Assembly: GCA_027004335.1 (NCBI GenBank)
Contig: JALTID010000004.1
Location: forward strand, 1 to 15,923
Length of the DNA: 15,923 nucleotides
Direction: 5' to 3'
Source of the DNA: JALTID01 sp027004335 [NCBI: bacterium]
GTDB taxonomy: Bacteria; JALSQH01
Numbering within the stretch: the first letter of the stretch is position 1; the number at the start of each line of letters is the position of its first letter. The notes under the pieces were generated by a model. That model ran no database searches. It saw only the letters and a list, made by a program, of their open reading frames with translations, and was not told where the DNA came from. Positions 6,502-15,923 of this stretch are shown one piece after another. The translations under genes were made by a program, and so were the position numbers.

Positions 6502-9500
6502 TTATGAGGAGAGAAAATTCAACTCATCAATGACACTATTGATAAATTTAAAATCTTTTACATCCCCTTCCCATAAAAGGTAGGAAGAGGTAAATGTAAA
6601 ATTTTTATTTTTTTTTCTCAAAGAAATTAGATGCTCTAATCTTATTTTTGTTTCTGGAGATGGAAATATTTTTATCCTCCTTCCCGTGATTCTAATCTCT
6701 TTTATGCCAATCCTGGACGCAGTGAGTTTTAATTTATAAATTTCAATAAGTAGTTGAGTTTCTTCTGGAAGTGGGCCATATATTTCAGCCATTTCTTTTC
6801 TTACAGAGTTGATTTCTTCCTTGTTTACCGCTGTTGATAAGTGATAATAATAACTTAGCCTTTCTTCTATATCTGATATGTAATAATGTGGTATAAATGC
6901 AGCCATTCCTGTTTTGATCTCTACTTCTTCTCGAATTCCTTCTTTATGTACTTTTAATTTTGTTATTGACCTCTGTAGCATTTTCATGTAAAGCTCATAT
7001 CCCAATTTATTCATAAATCCATGCTGCTTTCTTCCTAAAAGTTCTCCTGCACCTCTTAGCTCCAGATCCTTCAGGGCTATTTTGAAACCACTCCCAAGTT
7101 TTGAAAAACTTTTCAGTACTTCAAGTTTTTTCATGACCTTTGGGTTTTTTTTCTCTTCTGCGGGAATAACTAAGTATGCATACCCCTTAACATCTGCTCT
7201 TCCTACCCTTCCCCTTAACTGGTAGAGTTCTGATAATCCAAACTTATGGGCGTTTAAGATAAATATGGTATTTGCTCCAGGGATGTCTACTCCTGATTCA
7301 ATTATAGTTGTGGAAACAAAGACATCATATTCTCCATTGTAGAAGGCGAGGATTCTCCTTTCTAATTCTCTTGTTTCCATCCGTCCATGCGCAGATGTAA
7401 CACGAGTGCCGGGAGGGGTTAGAGATTTAATAGCTTCATAAATTTCTTGCAGGCCTTCTATCCTGTTAAAAATTACAAAAACCTGTCCCCCCCTTTCTAA
7501 TTCCCTTGCAATTCCTGTCCTTATTTCTTTGCTATTCCACTCTATTATCTTTGTTTCTACTTCCTTTCTCCCTTTGGGAGGGGTAGTTATTACACTAACT
7601 GCCCTCAATCCAGATAGAGCTGAGTGAAGTGTCCTTGGAATTGGGGTAGCAGTGAGAAGGAGGGTGTCAACGGTGCTTTTTATTTTTCTTAATTTTTCCT
7701 TCTGCCTTACACCAAATTTCTGCTCCTCATCTATTATTACTACTCCAAGATCCTTAAAATTTATCTCTCTGGAAAGCAGCCTGTGAGTTCCAATTACTAT
7801 GTTAATTTCACCACTTGCTATTTTCCTGATGATTTCTTTCTGCTTTTTCAGGGGGATAAATCTGTTTAGAAGCTCAACTCTTATGGGTAACCCCTGCAAT
7901 CTTTCCTTAAAAAGTGAGTAATGCTGAAGGGATAAGACTGTTGTTGGTGCCATAAATGCCACCTGTTTTCCATCTTCAACTGCTTTCACCGCTGCTCTGA
8001 GAGCCACTTCTGTTTTTCCGAAGCCTGCATCTCCGCAGATTAACCTCTCCATGGGCCTTGGAGACATCATCTCTTTCACCGTTTCTTCAATGGCATTTTC
8101 TTGATCGGGAGTTTCTTCAAAGGGGAAACTCTCTTCAACGGCGCTATAGATTTCAGCAGGAGGGGAAAAGGCATGACCCTCAAGAACCTCTCTTTCTGCA
8201 TAGATTTTCAACAGTTCTGCTGCAAGTTTTTCAACACTTTCATTTACCTTCTCCTTCAATTTTTTCCATTGCGGAGTCCCTAATAAGCTCAGCTCTGGTT
8301 CTTCCTCACCAATGTACGGGGAGATCTTATCAAACTTGAAGACCGGGACATACACTTTCCCATTTGCAAATTGCAGGAGAATAAAATCACCCTTACCTGA
8401 CAGAGTAGTAAGCCCACGATAGATCGCTATCCCATGATCTTCATGAACAACATATTCTCCAGGTCTTATGTCTGCCAAAGTAAGTTCTAATTTTCTTTTC
8501 CCCCTTCTGATTTTCCACAGACGCTGTTTTTTTATTTCTTCCCAATTTTCCCTCCCGATGAAGATGATCTTGTTTCTTTCATCCACATACCCTTTGTAGA
8601 TATTGCAATGAGTGAGGTAAATTCCTGGAGTAGTAAAAGGGATTTCCTTGAAATTTACTTCATTAGTAGAGGTAAAAAACGCGTGAAGTTTTTCTTTTTC
8701 CCATGTGTTTGTGTAAAAAAAAATTATGCGATAACCTGTTCTTAGAAGTTTTTCTACGCTTTTGTTGAATAAAATAATGTTCTCCTCTTTAAGAGGTAAT
8801 AGAGTTGAAAAGAGAGTGCAGAGGGAAAGAGAGGTCTCAGTCAAAGGGGAAAGGGTTTTTAGAAATTGCTCCACTTCTTCAGGCCTTGCGATGATTTCAG
8901 AAAGGTCTGGCAAAAACTGGTTATTTTTTAATGCTTCCCTGTATTTTTTTTCTACTTCTTTCTCAAGCTCTTTAAGTTCCCCTGAAAAATTAAGGATATT
9001 CTCAGATTGAAGGACAAAATATTTTTCATTTTCCAAATACGAAAAAAGTGGAACTGTGTCATGGAAGTAGGATATAGAAAATTCCATGTGGGGGATAGAA
9101 AAGGTATATGAAAAATTTTCAATGAATTCTCTTTCCTTCCAGTGAGGTATTTTTCTTAGTTTTTGGATTTCTTCCAGCTTTTTTTTTAGCCGCTCTTCTG
9201 CATTTTCTTCTAAAAATGTTTCCTTAACAGGTATTACCTCAACTTCTTTTAGTTTATCAAGGGAGTGGTATGTTTCGACATCAATTTCCTTTATCTCTTC
9301 AATGGTGTCTCCCCAATAATCTATCCTGATTATTTTTTCTCCTTCTGGTGGGAAAAAATCAACAACACTTCCTCTGTATGAAATTTCCCCATGATTTTCA
9401 ACTCTATGGGCGGGTTCATAACCGTAATTAATTAATTTTTTTATAAGAAAATCCCTTCTCAGCAGCTCTCCTTTTTTAATTTTAATCCTGCTTTTGATAA

Positions 9501-9813
9501 GAGAGCCTGCGGATAGAACTCTGTATAGGAGTTCCTTATATGGGATTATTACCATTTTTCGTTTCTTCTCCTCTATGAGAGCAAGAAGTGTCTTTATTCT
9601 TCTCAGAGAAATTATGGGATGGGGTGAAGATTCATCAAAAAGAGCAATATCTTTTGGAGGAAAGTAAAGTATTATCAGATTATTTGAAGGTATCTGAATG
9701 AGCTGTGAATAAATTTCCTCTGCTTCCTCTCTATCTGCAACTAAAATAAGAAGGTTTCCTGCGAGATCTTCAGCAGTATTGTAAAGAAAAAGTGGAGGAA
9801 GTGTAAGTTTCAC
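6502..9813 (-). CDS. mfd: Transcription-repair coupling factor Mfd
   Basis: Mfd is a DNA translocase that pushes RNA polymerase off lesions and recruits UvrA. At 1103 residues it is slightly shorter than E. coli Mfd (1148), mainly at the N terminus. In order: a UvrB-like N-terminal module without a Walker motif, an RNA-polymerase-interaction (CarD-like) domain from about 448 (RPGEYVVHEDHG) to 510, and the RecG-like helicase core with Walker A GDAGFGKT (594-601), DEEQ box (695-698), TATPIPR motif and motif VI LRGRVGR (866-872). The C-terminal TRCF domain follows. The start is GTG, one base after the nadA stop, with a weak AGGT upstream, so translation is probably coupled to nadA. A nine-base A run lies in the coding strand near the 3' end (6608-6616). 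No terminator is visible downstream. Confidence 0.97.
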   Translation of the reverse strand: MKLTLPPLFLYNTAEDLAGNLLILVADREEAEEIYSQLIQIPSNNLIILYFPPKDIALFDESSPHPIISLRRIKTLLALIEEKKRKMVIIPYKELLYRVLSAGSLIKSRIKIKKGELLRRDFLIKKLINYGYEPAHRVENHGEISYRGSVVDFFPPEGEKIIRIDYWGDTIEEIKEIDVETYHSLDKLKEVEVIPVKETFLEENAEERLKKKLEEIQKLRKIPHWKEREFIENFSYTFSIPHMEFSISYFHDTVPLFSYLENEKYFVLQSENILNFSGELKELEKEVEKKYREALKNNQFLPDLSEIIARPEEVEQFLKTLSPLTETSLSLCTLFSTLLPLKEENIILFNKSVEKLLRTGYRIIFFYTNTWEKEKLHAFFTSTNEVNFKEIPFTTPGIYLTHCNIYKGYVDERNKIIFIGRENWEEIKKQRLWKIRRGKRKLELTLADIRPGEYVVHEDHGIAIYRGLTTLSGKGDFILLQFANGKVYVPVFKFDKISPYIGEEEPELSLLGTPQWKKLKEKVNESVEKLAAELLKIYAEREVLEGHAFSPPAEIYSAVEESFPFEETPDQENAIEETVKEMMSPRPMERLICGDAGFGKTEVALRAAVKAVEDGKQVAFMAPTTVLSLQHYSLFKERLQGLPIRVELLNRFIPLKKQKEIIRKIASGEINIVIGTHRLLSREINFKDLGVVIIDEEQKFGVRQKEKLRKIKSTVDTLLLTATPIPRTLHSALSGLRAVSVITTPPKGRKEVETKIIEWNSKEIRTGIARELERGGQVFVIFNRIEGLQEIYEAIKSLTPPGTRVTSAHGRMETRELERRILAFYNGEYDVFVSTTIIESGVDIPGANTIFILNAHKFGLSELYQLRGRVGRADVKGYAYLVIPAEEKKNPKVMKKLEVLKSFSKLGSGFKIALKDLELRGAGELLGRKQHGFMNKLGYELYMKMLQRSITKLKVHKEGIREEVEIKTGMAAFIPHYYISDIEERLSYYYHLSTAVNKEEINSVRKEMAEIYGPLPEETQLLIEIYKLKLTASRIGIKEIRITGRRIKIFPSPETKIRLEHLISLRKKNKNFTFTSSYLLWEGDVKDFKFINSVIDELNFLSS

Positions 9814-9814
9814 C

Positions 9815-10717
9815 TTATGTGACCTGCGTCATCTTCTCCACAGCTTCAAAAGCTTTTACTCTGATCTCTTCGGGCAGAGTAATCTGATACCTTTCCTCTT
9901 TCAGGGAGAGATAGATATCTTCAAGAGTAATTTTTTTCATATTAACGCACTCCAGTAGAGGAGAAGCAATTATGAAATTTTTATCTGGATTTTCCTTTTT
10001 TAATTTATAAAGCACACCATTTTCTGTTCCAACTATTATTGTTCTGGCGTCAACTTCACGAGCATAAGGGTAAAGCCCTGAGGTACTGCATACATGGTCT
10101 GCCAGTTCCAGAACATCTGGATTACATTCTGGATGCGCCACAAATTTGGCATCAGGGTATTTTTTCTTGAGTTTCTCAACATCTTCCCTTTTTAGCCTCC
10201 GGTGAACGGGACAGTATCCATCCCACCATTTCAGTTCTTTCATAGAGTGTTTTTTCACCCATTGAGCAAGATTCCTATCGGGGGTGAAAAAGACTTTTTC
10301 TGAGGGAAGATTATTTACCACATTAACGGCATTGGCAGATGTGCAGCAAATATCACTCTCAGCTTTTATCTCAGCTATGGAATTGACATAGGTAACTATT
10401 GCGTGGTTAGGGAGTTTATTCCTTATCATTTTAATATCTTCCACTGTGATCATCTCAGCAAGGGGACAGGTGGCATCAATTCTGGGAATTAGAATTTTTT
10501 TATCAGGTGAAAGAATTGCAGCAGTTTCTGCCATAAAATAAACACCCGCAACAACTATAATTTCCTGAGGAAGGTCTTTTACAATTCTTGCCAGTTGTAG
10601 CGAGTCTCCTGTGTAGTCTGCTATCTCTTGAATTTCGCCTCTCTGGTAGTTATGGGCAACAAGTACTGCATTTTTTTCTTTTCTTAGTGCATTGATTTTT
10701 TTAACCAGTTCATTCAT
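9815..10717 (-). CDS. nadA: Quinolinate synthase NadA
   Basis: NadA condenses iminoaspartate with dihydroxyacetone phosphate to quinolinate, in de novo NAD synthesis, using an oxygen-sensitive [4Fe-4S] cluster. The 300 residues fit the short form of the family, as in Thermotoga. The three cluster cysteines are recognisable: Cys84 (DATCPLAEM), Cys169 (GYCPVH) and Cys257 (LECVNMKK). The N-terminal VAHNYQR and C-terminal CSTSGLYPYA motifs are also present. GAGGT (10727-10723) overlaps the end of the menA-like gene and precedes the ATG by five bases, which fixes the start and suggests translational coupling. nadB and nadC are not in the window. A fused ancillary domain is absent. Confidence 0.96.
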   Translation of the reverse strand: MNELVKKINALRKEKNAVLVAHNYQRGEIQEIADYTGDSLQLARIVKDLPQEIIVVAGVYFMAETAAILSPDKKILIPRIDATCPLAEMITVEDIKMIRNKLPNHAIVTYVNSIAEIKAESDICCTSANAVNVVNNLPSEKVFFTPDRNLAQWVKKHSMKELKWWDGYCPVHRRLKREDVEKLKKKYPDAKFVAHPECNPDVLELADHVCSTSGLYPYAREVDARTIIVGTENGVLYKLKKENPDKNFIIASPLLECVNMKKITLEDIYLSLKEERYQITLPEEIRVKAFEAVEKMTQVT

Positions 10718-10720
10718 TTT

Positions 10721-11629
10721 TTACCTCATTATAAGATAGTGGAGGAAGATTCCTATGGCGAGAAGGAGCTGGGTGAAGAGCACTATGGGGATATTTCTTC
10801 CCTGAATTTTGGCAAATTGAGGGGTATCAATGGATTTTTCCCCCTCTTTTAAATTAGCTATGAAAAGAGGGATGGTAAGGAGAGAAATTAGCACAAGTGG
10901 AGGAAAAACCCCGGCAATTACACAGCCCAATATCCATGCATAGGCACTCCCCACGAGCAAAATGTATACACTGAAAGCCTTTTTCTCCCCGATCTGTATC
11001 GGTAGGGTTTCTCTTCCCCCTAACTTATCTGCTTCTTTGTCTGGGATTTCGTTTAGGAGAAGGAGTGCAGATACGAGAAATCCCGAAGGGATTGAATACA
11101 GAAGGGGAATAAGTTCATATTTCCCTGTAATTACAAGATATGTAGCATAGACGGGGAGGGTCCCAAGTCCTAAACCTGCTGAAATTTCAGAAACACCGTA
11201 GCCTATTCTGGTAAGGATGGGGGTATAGAGAAGAACAAAAATTGCACCTAAGATAAAAATAGGAAGAATTTTCAACCCCACAATATCAAGAAAATACAGG
11301 CCGATAGGAATAGCCAGAAGAAAAGAGACAACCCCAAATATCAGGGCTTCAACTGGTTTCATAAGCCCTGATGTTAAAATCCCACTTCCTCCGTTGAAGG
11401 GAGTTCGTTCGGTGTTGAGATCAATACCAGTTTTATAGTCAAAATAGTCATTTAGAACATTAACACTTATGTGTAAGAGAATCAAACCTACGAGGGCAAG
11501 AAGCATGTTAAAGAGAGAAGTGTGTGAGTTAAGAAGTACTGATACGCTCCAGCCCAGTACTACAAGAATTATTGAAAGAACTAAAAATTGAGGCCTTGTC
11601 TCTTGAAAGTATATTTTTACCCGCTTCAT
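10721..11629 (-). CDS. menA: UbiA-family prenyltransferase, MenA-like
   Basis: This integral membrane prenyltransferase probably attaches a polyprenyl chain to 1,4-dihydroxy-2-naphthoate for menaquinone. Both Asp-rich Mg-diphosphate motifs are present: Asn60-Asp61-x-x-Asp64 continuing to Asp70 (NVLNDYFDYKTGID) and Asp197-x-x-x-Asp201 (NEIPDKEAD) followed by GGRETLP. About eight or nine hydrophobic segments are seen, and the 302 residues are usual. The motif pattern fits MenA better than UbiA or CyoE, but the aromatic substrate cannot be settled from sequence alone, and no other quinone gene is nearby. GGAGG (11642-11638) eight bases upstream supports the start. It is the first gene of the menA-nadA-mfd run and has its own promoter facing away from rplM. 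Confidence 0.85.
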   Translation of the reverse strand: MKRVKIYFQETRPQFLVLSIILVVLGWSVSVLLNSHTSLFNMLLALVGLILLHISVNVLNDYFDYKTGIDLNTERTPFNGGSGILTSGLMKPVEALIFGVVSFLLAIPIGLYFLDIVGLKILPIFILGAIFVLLYTPILTRIGYGVSEISAGLGLGTLPVYATYLVITGKYELIPLLYSIPSGFLVSALLLLNEIPDKEADKLGGRETLPIQIGEKKAFSVYILLVGSAYAWILGCVIAGVFPPLVLISLLTIPLFIANLKEGEKSIDTPQFAKIQGRNIPIVLFTQLLLAIGIFLHYLIMR

Positions 11630-11653
11630 TTTAGTTTCCTCCTTCTTAAATTT

Positions 11654-11681
11654 ATGATAGGAAAAGCAGAGTTTTTTTCAA
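11654..11681 (-). promoter_or_regulatory. Sigma70-type promoter for menA-nadA-mfd
   Basis: On the minus strand, TTGAAA (11681-11676, 5/6) and TATCAT (11659-11654, 5/6) are separated by 16 bases. Transcription would start near 11647, directly before the AAGGAGGAAA ribosome site, so the leader would be very short (about 18 bases). Confidence 0.6.
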
Positions 11682-11700
11682 GAAGAGGGGGTTTTACTGC

Positions 11701-11728
11701 TTGACAGTATTTTTTTACTTCTTATAAT
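11701..11728 (+). promoter_or_regulatory. Consensus sigma70-type promoter for rplM-rpsI
   Basis: TTGACA (11701-11706) and TATAAT (11723-11728) are both perfect hexamers with a 16-base spacer, as expected for a highly expressed ribosomal protein operon. The predicted start is near 11735, which leaves a leader of about 22 bases before rplM. That is too short for a structured L13-type autoregulatory leader upstream of the coding region. Confidence 0.85.
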
Positions 11729-11756
11729 TAGAAAGCAAAAAGAAAAAGGTAGGTTT

Positions 11757-12191
11757 ATGCGTACTTACAGTTTTAAGACTGGTGAAGTGGAGAAAAGGTG
11801 GTATCTCATTGATGCAAAAGGCAAGACACTGGGCAGGCTTGCCAGCCAGATTGCAAAGATTTTAAGAGGAAAGCACAAACCTGAATTTACCCCGCATGCA
11901 GATGTGGGAGATTTTGTAGTGGTGATAAATGCTGCAGAAGTGAGACTTACCGGTAAGAAATTAAATCAAAAGATGTACTACAAATACAGTGGATACCCGG
12001 GTGGTTTGAAGGAATTCACCGCTAAGCAGATGTTTGAAAGGCATCCAGAGTATGTTCTTTATCATGCTGTTAGAGGTATGATGCCCAAAAACAGGTTAGC
12101 AAGGAAGCAGATGAAAAAGTTAAGAATATATCCAGGACCTGAGTATCCACATCAAGCTCAAAAACCAGAGCCACTTGAGATAGATATTTGA
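11757..12191 (+). CDS. rplM: 50S ribosomal protein L13
   Basis: L13 is an early-assembling protein of the large subunit that binds 23S rRNA domain II. The 144 residues are the usual length, and family segments are clear: [16 protein letters not shown] near the N terminus, the [13 protein letters not shown] strand, the KYSGYPGG loop, and the [20 protein letters not shown] and HPHQ-like (YPHQAQKPE) C terminus. The ATG follows an AAGGTAGG ribosome site and a consensus promoter. rpsI follows directly, the normal rplM-rpsI pair. Confidence 0.98.
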   Translation: MRTYSFKTGEVEKRWYLIDAKGKTLGRLASQIAKILRGKHKPEFTPHADVGDFVVVINAAEVRLTGKKLNQKMYYKYSGYPGGLKEFTAKQMFERHPEYVLYHAVRGMMPKNRLARKQMKKLRIYPGPEYPHQAQKPEPLEIDI

Positions 12192-12196
12192 TAATT

Positions 12197-12202
12197 GGAG
12201 GT
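12197..12202 (+). promoter_or_regulatory. Ribosome binding site that sets the rpsI start
   Basis: GGAGGT lies three bases before the ATG at 12206. An upstream in-frame TTG at 12188 would place this site inside the coding region, so 12206 is preferred as the rpsI start. Confidence 0.75.
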
Positions 12203-12205
12203 AAT

Positions 12206-12601
12206 ATGAGCGAAGATAGATGGCATGCTGTGGGAAAAAGAAAAACAGCTGTTGCAAGAGTGTGGTTAACGCCTGGTACGGGGAAAATTATTATAAATAA
12301 AAATATGCCTCCCGAAGAGTATTTTGACAGGATTACTTCACTTATAAAGATAAAGCAACCTCTTGCAATTACTAACCTTCAGGATAAGTTTGATATTTAT
12401 GTTAATATTAAAGGTGGTGGCAAGTCGGCTCAGGCTGAAGCAATAAGACATGGAATAGCAAGAGCTCTTGTGCTTTACGATGAAAACCTTAGACTTGCAC
12501 TTAAGAAAGCGAGTTTTCTAACTAGAGATGCAAGAAAAGTAGAGAGAAAGAAATACGGAAAGCATAAAGCGAGAAGAAGCCATCAGTTTTCAAAGAGGTA
12601 A
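12206..12601 (+). CDS. rpsI: 30S ribosomal protein S9
   Basis: S9 is a small-subunit head protein whose C-terminal tail reaches the P-site tRNA. From the ATG at 12206 it has 131 residues, the usual length, with the GKRKTAVARVWL N-terminal motif, GGGKSAQAEAIRHGIARAL, DARKVERKKYG and the conserved terminal Ser-Lys-Arg. It begins 14 bases after the rplM stop. argC begins ten bases after its stop, but an intrinsic terminator 55 bases downstream probably ends most transcripts there. Confidence 0.98.
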   Translation: MSEDRWHAVGKRKTAVARVWLTPGTGKIIINKNMPPEEYFDRITSLIKIKQPLAITNLQDKFDIYVNIKGGGKSAQAEAIRHGIARALVLYDENLRLALKKASFLTRDARKVERKKYGKHKARRSHQFSKR

Positions 12602-12611
12602 AATTAATTAG

Positions 12612-13619
12612 GTGGAAAAAATACGGGTTGCTATTATTGGAGCCAGTGGATACACAGGCGGAGATCTTCTCCGCCTTTTTTATTATCACAGAGGAGTTGA
12701 GGTTGTATCTGTCACTTCCCGTCGTTTCAAAGGCAGAGGGATTTCAGATGTTTTCCCTTATTTGAAAAGTATTTATCCGGATCTTAGGTTTAAATCTATA
12801 ACTGAGATCAGAGATGATGCAGATTTTTACTTTCTATCTCTACCCCATGGTGTTAGTATGCTTCATGCAAGGAAATTTCTTGAATATGGAAGGGTAATTG
12901 ACCTGGGAGCTGATTTCAGGCTTAAAAGCCGGGAAGGATATGAAAAATGGTACGGTGAACATCAGGATCCCCAGTTAATAGAAGAAGCTGTGTATGGACT
13001 TCCGGAGCTTTACAGGGAAAAAATTAAAGAAGCACGGCTCGTGGCAAATCCCGGTTGCTATCCAACTTCTGTGATTCTTGGGGCTTATCCTCTTGTCAAG
13101 GAAAACCTTGTAGAAGGAGCTGTGATCGTTGATTCTAAATCTGGAGTAACAGGTGCAGGCAGGAGTCCCTCAGAAAGTCTCCATTTTCCCGAAGTTAATG
13201 AGAATTTTTATCCTTATAAAATAAATGGACACAGACATAAGGCGGAGATGGATGAACATCTTGGGACGGATGTGATTTTTACGCCTCATCTTCTTCCTGT
13301 GGATAGAGGGATCCTCTCCTCTATTTACATGAAAATGAAAGAAAAGTTGAATAACAGCAACCTAAAAGAGGTGTACGAGAAATATTATGGAGGAGAAAAG
13401 TTTGTGAGAGTGATTGGTAATTCTTCTCCTGCTATTAAGAATGTGAGGGGGACCAATTTCGTGGATATAGGCTGGGCTGTAGATGGCGATATTGTGAAGA
13501 TTTTTGTTGCCATTGATAACCTTGTGAAGGGTGCCAGTGGACAGGCTATTCAGAATTTTAATATAATGGCAGGTTTTGTGGAGAATAGGGGATTGAAAAA
13601 CCTGCCTCTGTTTCCGTAG
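12612..13619 (+). CDS. argC: N-acetyl-gamma-glutamyl-phosphate reductase
   Basis: ArgC reduces N-acetyl-glutamyl phosphate to the semialdehyde with NADPH, the third step of arginine synthesis. The 335 residues match type 1 ArgC. Visible are the nucleotide-binding VAIIGASGYTGG, catalytic Cys149 in ANPGCYPTS, SGVTGAGRSPS, and the HRH motif (207-209). The start is GTG, because no ATG fits the N-terminal Rossmann strand. The nearest SD-like AGAGGT (12594-12599) is 12 bases away, so initiation may be slow. A strong intrinsic terminator lies within codons 15-24. This is the only CGC arginine codon I found in the gene, and it sits in the 3' arm of that hairpin. kdsB follows two bases after the stop. 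LysY of the alternative lysine pathway is a homologue, but nothing here favours it. Confidence 0.95.
   Translation: MEKIRVAIIGASGYTGGDLLRLFYYHRGVEVVSVTSRRFKGRGISDVFPYLKSIYPDLRFKSITEIRDDADFYFLSLPHGVSMLHARKFLEYGRVIDLGADFRLKSREGYEKWYGEHQDPQLIEEAVYGLPELYREKIKEARLVANPGCYPTSVILGAYPLVKENLVEGAVIVDSKSGVTGAGRSPSESLHFPEVNENFYPYKINGHRHKAEMDEHLGTDVIFTPHLLPVDRGILSSIYMKMKEKLNNSNLKEVYEKYYGGEKFVRVIGNSSPAIKNVRGTNFVDIGWAVDGDIVKIFVAIDNLVKGASGQAIQNFNIMAGFVENRGLKNLPLFP
12656..12681 (+). terminator. Intrinsic terminator inside the argC 5' end
   Basis: AGGCGGAGA (12656-12664) and TCTCCGCCT (12668-12676) form a perfect nine-pair stem, six of the pairs G-C, with a TCT loop. The U tract (12677-12681) follows at once. 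It is directional: there is no A run on the left side for the minus strand. It begins 55 bases after the rpsI stop, so it is well placed to end the rplM-rpsI transcript, but it lies within argC codons. Confidence 0.8.
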
Positions 13620-13621
13620 AG

Positions 13622-14362
13622 ATGAGTAATTATATTGTTATTCCCGCCAGATTCTCCTCCACGAGATTCCCTGGGAAATTATTGGCTCTCCTTTCAGGTA
13701 AACCTGTTATCAGATGGGTGGTAGAAAATGCGTTAGAAGTGAAGGAATGTAAGATTGTTCTTGCCACAGATAGTGAAAAAATTGCAGAAGTAATTTCTGA
13801 TCTGAAAGATGTGAGAGTCATTATGACCCCCTCAGATATCCCTTCAGGGACTGATAGAGTTGCATTTGCTGTTAAGGATCTTCCATCTCCAGAGTTTGTC
13901 ATAAACCTTCAGGGGGATGAGCCGCTTCTATCATCGGAGCTAATAGAAATTTTGCTTGAAAATCATCTTGAATCGGATCTTGATATTTTTACCCTTGCAA
14001 GAAAGTTAAGAGAAGATGAAGATCCCTCTGATCAAAACCTGGTAAAGGTTGTCTTTGATAGATATGGTAAAGCTCTTTATTTTTCCAGGAGTCCAGTGCC
14101 TTTTTATAAAAAAACTTCAGGAGATTATTTTATTCACATTGGCATTTACTCGTACAGATACAATTCCCTTGAGAAGTTTATCTCATTATCACAATCTCCT
14201 CTTGAAAGAGCTGAAAAACTTGAGCAGCTTAGAGCCCTTGAGAATGAGATGAGTATAGGGGTAAAGGTGGTTGATTATAATGGAGTTGGCATTGATACGG
14301 AGGATGATCTAAGACGGGCAGAATTACTATTGAAATATGGAGAGAAAAGTAATAGTATTTAA
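13622..14362 (+). CDS. kdsB: 3-deoxy-manno-octulosonate cytidylyltransferase
   Basis: KdsB couples CTP and Kdo to CMP-Kdo, the activated sugar for the lipopolysaccharide inner core. The 246 residues fit the family (about 248). Visible signatures are IPARFSSTRFPGK at the N terminus, ATDSEKIAE, SGTDRVA, the metal-binding NLQGDEP, YFSRSPVPF, HIGIYSYR, SPLERAEKLEQLRALE and GIDTEDDL near the end. The ATG is two bases after the argC stop with no clear Shine-Dalgarno sequence, so translation is probably coupled to argC. The CTP made by the downstream pyrG is its substrate, a sensible pairing. Its presence indicates an outer membrane with Kdo. Confidence 0.96.
   Translation: MSNYIVIPARFSSTRFPGKLLALLSGKPVIRWVVENALEVKECKIVLATDSEKIAEVISDLKDVRVIMTPSDIPSGTDRVAFAVKDLPSPEFVINLQGDEPLLSSELIEILLENHLESDLDIFTLARKLREDEDPSDQNLVKVVFDRYGKALYFSRSPVPFYKKTSGDYFIHIGIYSYRYNSLEKFISLSQSPLERAEKLEQLRALENEMSIGVKVVDYNGVGIDTEDDLRRAELLLKYGEKSNSI
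14330..14358 (+). promoter_or_regulatory. Possible weak promoter before pyrG
   Basis: TTGAAA (14330-14335, 5/6) and TAGTAT (14353-14358, 4/6) are 17 bases apart at the end of kdsB. Transcription from it would start near 14365 and include a small GATTG/CAATC hairpin (14366-14378) before the pyrG ribosome site. The match is modest and could be chance. Confidence 0.3.
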
Positions 14363-14381
14363 AAGGATTGGTTCAATCTAA

Positions 14382-15923
<1,542 letters not shown>

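Noticed and set aside
8684-8706. Minus-strand AAAAAC/GTTTTT stem with a T run inside mfd
   Set aside because: The stem is almost all A-T pairs and part of Lys/Phe-rich codons; not stable enough to call a terminator.
12188-12205. TTG start for rpsI at 12188
   Set aside because: It would put the GGAGGT ribosome site inside the coding sequence and add residues not usual for S9; the ATG at 12206 fits better.
14366-14378. Small GATTG/CAATC hairpin before pyrG, as an attenuator
   Set aside because: It has five pairs and no U tract, and no C-rich reiterative start of the kind known for Gram-positive pyrG; evidence too weak.

Overview
The window is about 15.9 kb of a moderately AT-rich bacterial chromosome. 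It is densely packed with 13 protein genes, and every intergenic gap is shorter than 130 bases. No tRNA, rRNA, CRISPR array, insertion sequence or prophage gene was seen. kdsB (CMP-Kdo synthesis for lipopolysaccharide) points to a Gram-negative cell, pilT to type IV pili, and a MenA-like prenyltransferase to a membrane quinone. From memory, recA-pilT-alaS, rplM-rpsI-argC and kdsB-pyrG resemble gene orders in Geobacter-like deltaproteobacteria. The heavy AGA/AGG and ATA codon use and a PDO-like oxidoreductase also recall thermophiles. The phylum cannot be fixed from this window.

Layout. (1) Positions 1-4937, + strand: recA, pilT and alaS, closely spaced, with pilT starting inside the end of recA. 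(2) 4938-6415, - strand: a triple thioredoxin-fold oxidoreductase followed 11 bases later by a stand-alone CheY-like receiver, behind a near-consensus promoter at 6457-6485. The receiver gene abuts alaS stop-to-stop. (3) 6502-11629, - strand: menA-like, nadA and mfd, almost without gaps, from a promoter at 11654-11681. (4) 11701-15923, + strand: a strong sigma70-type promoter, then rplM, rpsI, argC, kdsB and pyrG. pyrG is cut by the window edge just before its last catalytic residues.

Function. Most genes are housekeeping: recombination, transcription-coupled repair, tRNA charging, two ribosomal proteins, arginine, CTP, Kdo, NAD and quinone synthesis. The accessory part is the redox protein with its receiver neighbour and the pilus retraction ATPase.

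No clearly new system was recognised. The most notable signals are: a textbook intrinsic terminator inside the first codons of argC, 55 bases after rpsI, which could uncouple ribosomal protein expression from arginine synthesis; a RecA whose two DNA-binding loops both differ from the usual sequence, with L2 two residues longer; and a three-unit thioredoxin-fold protein whose first unit has no cysteine.
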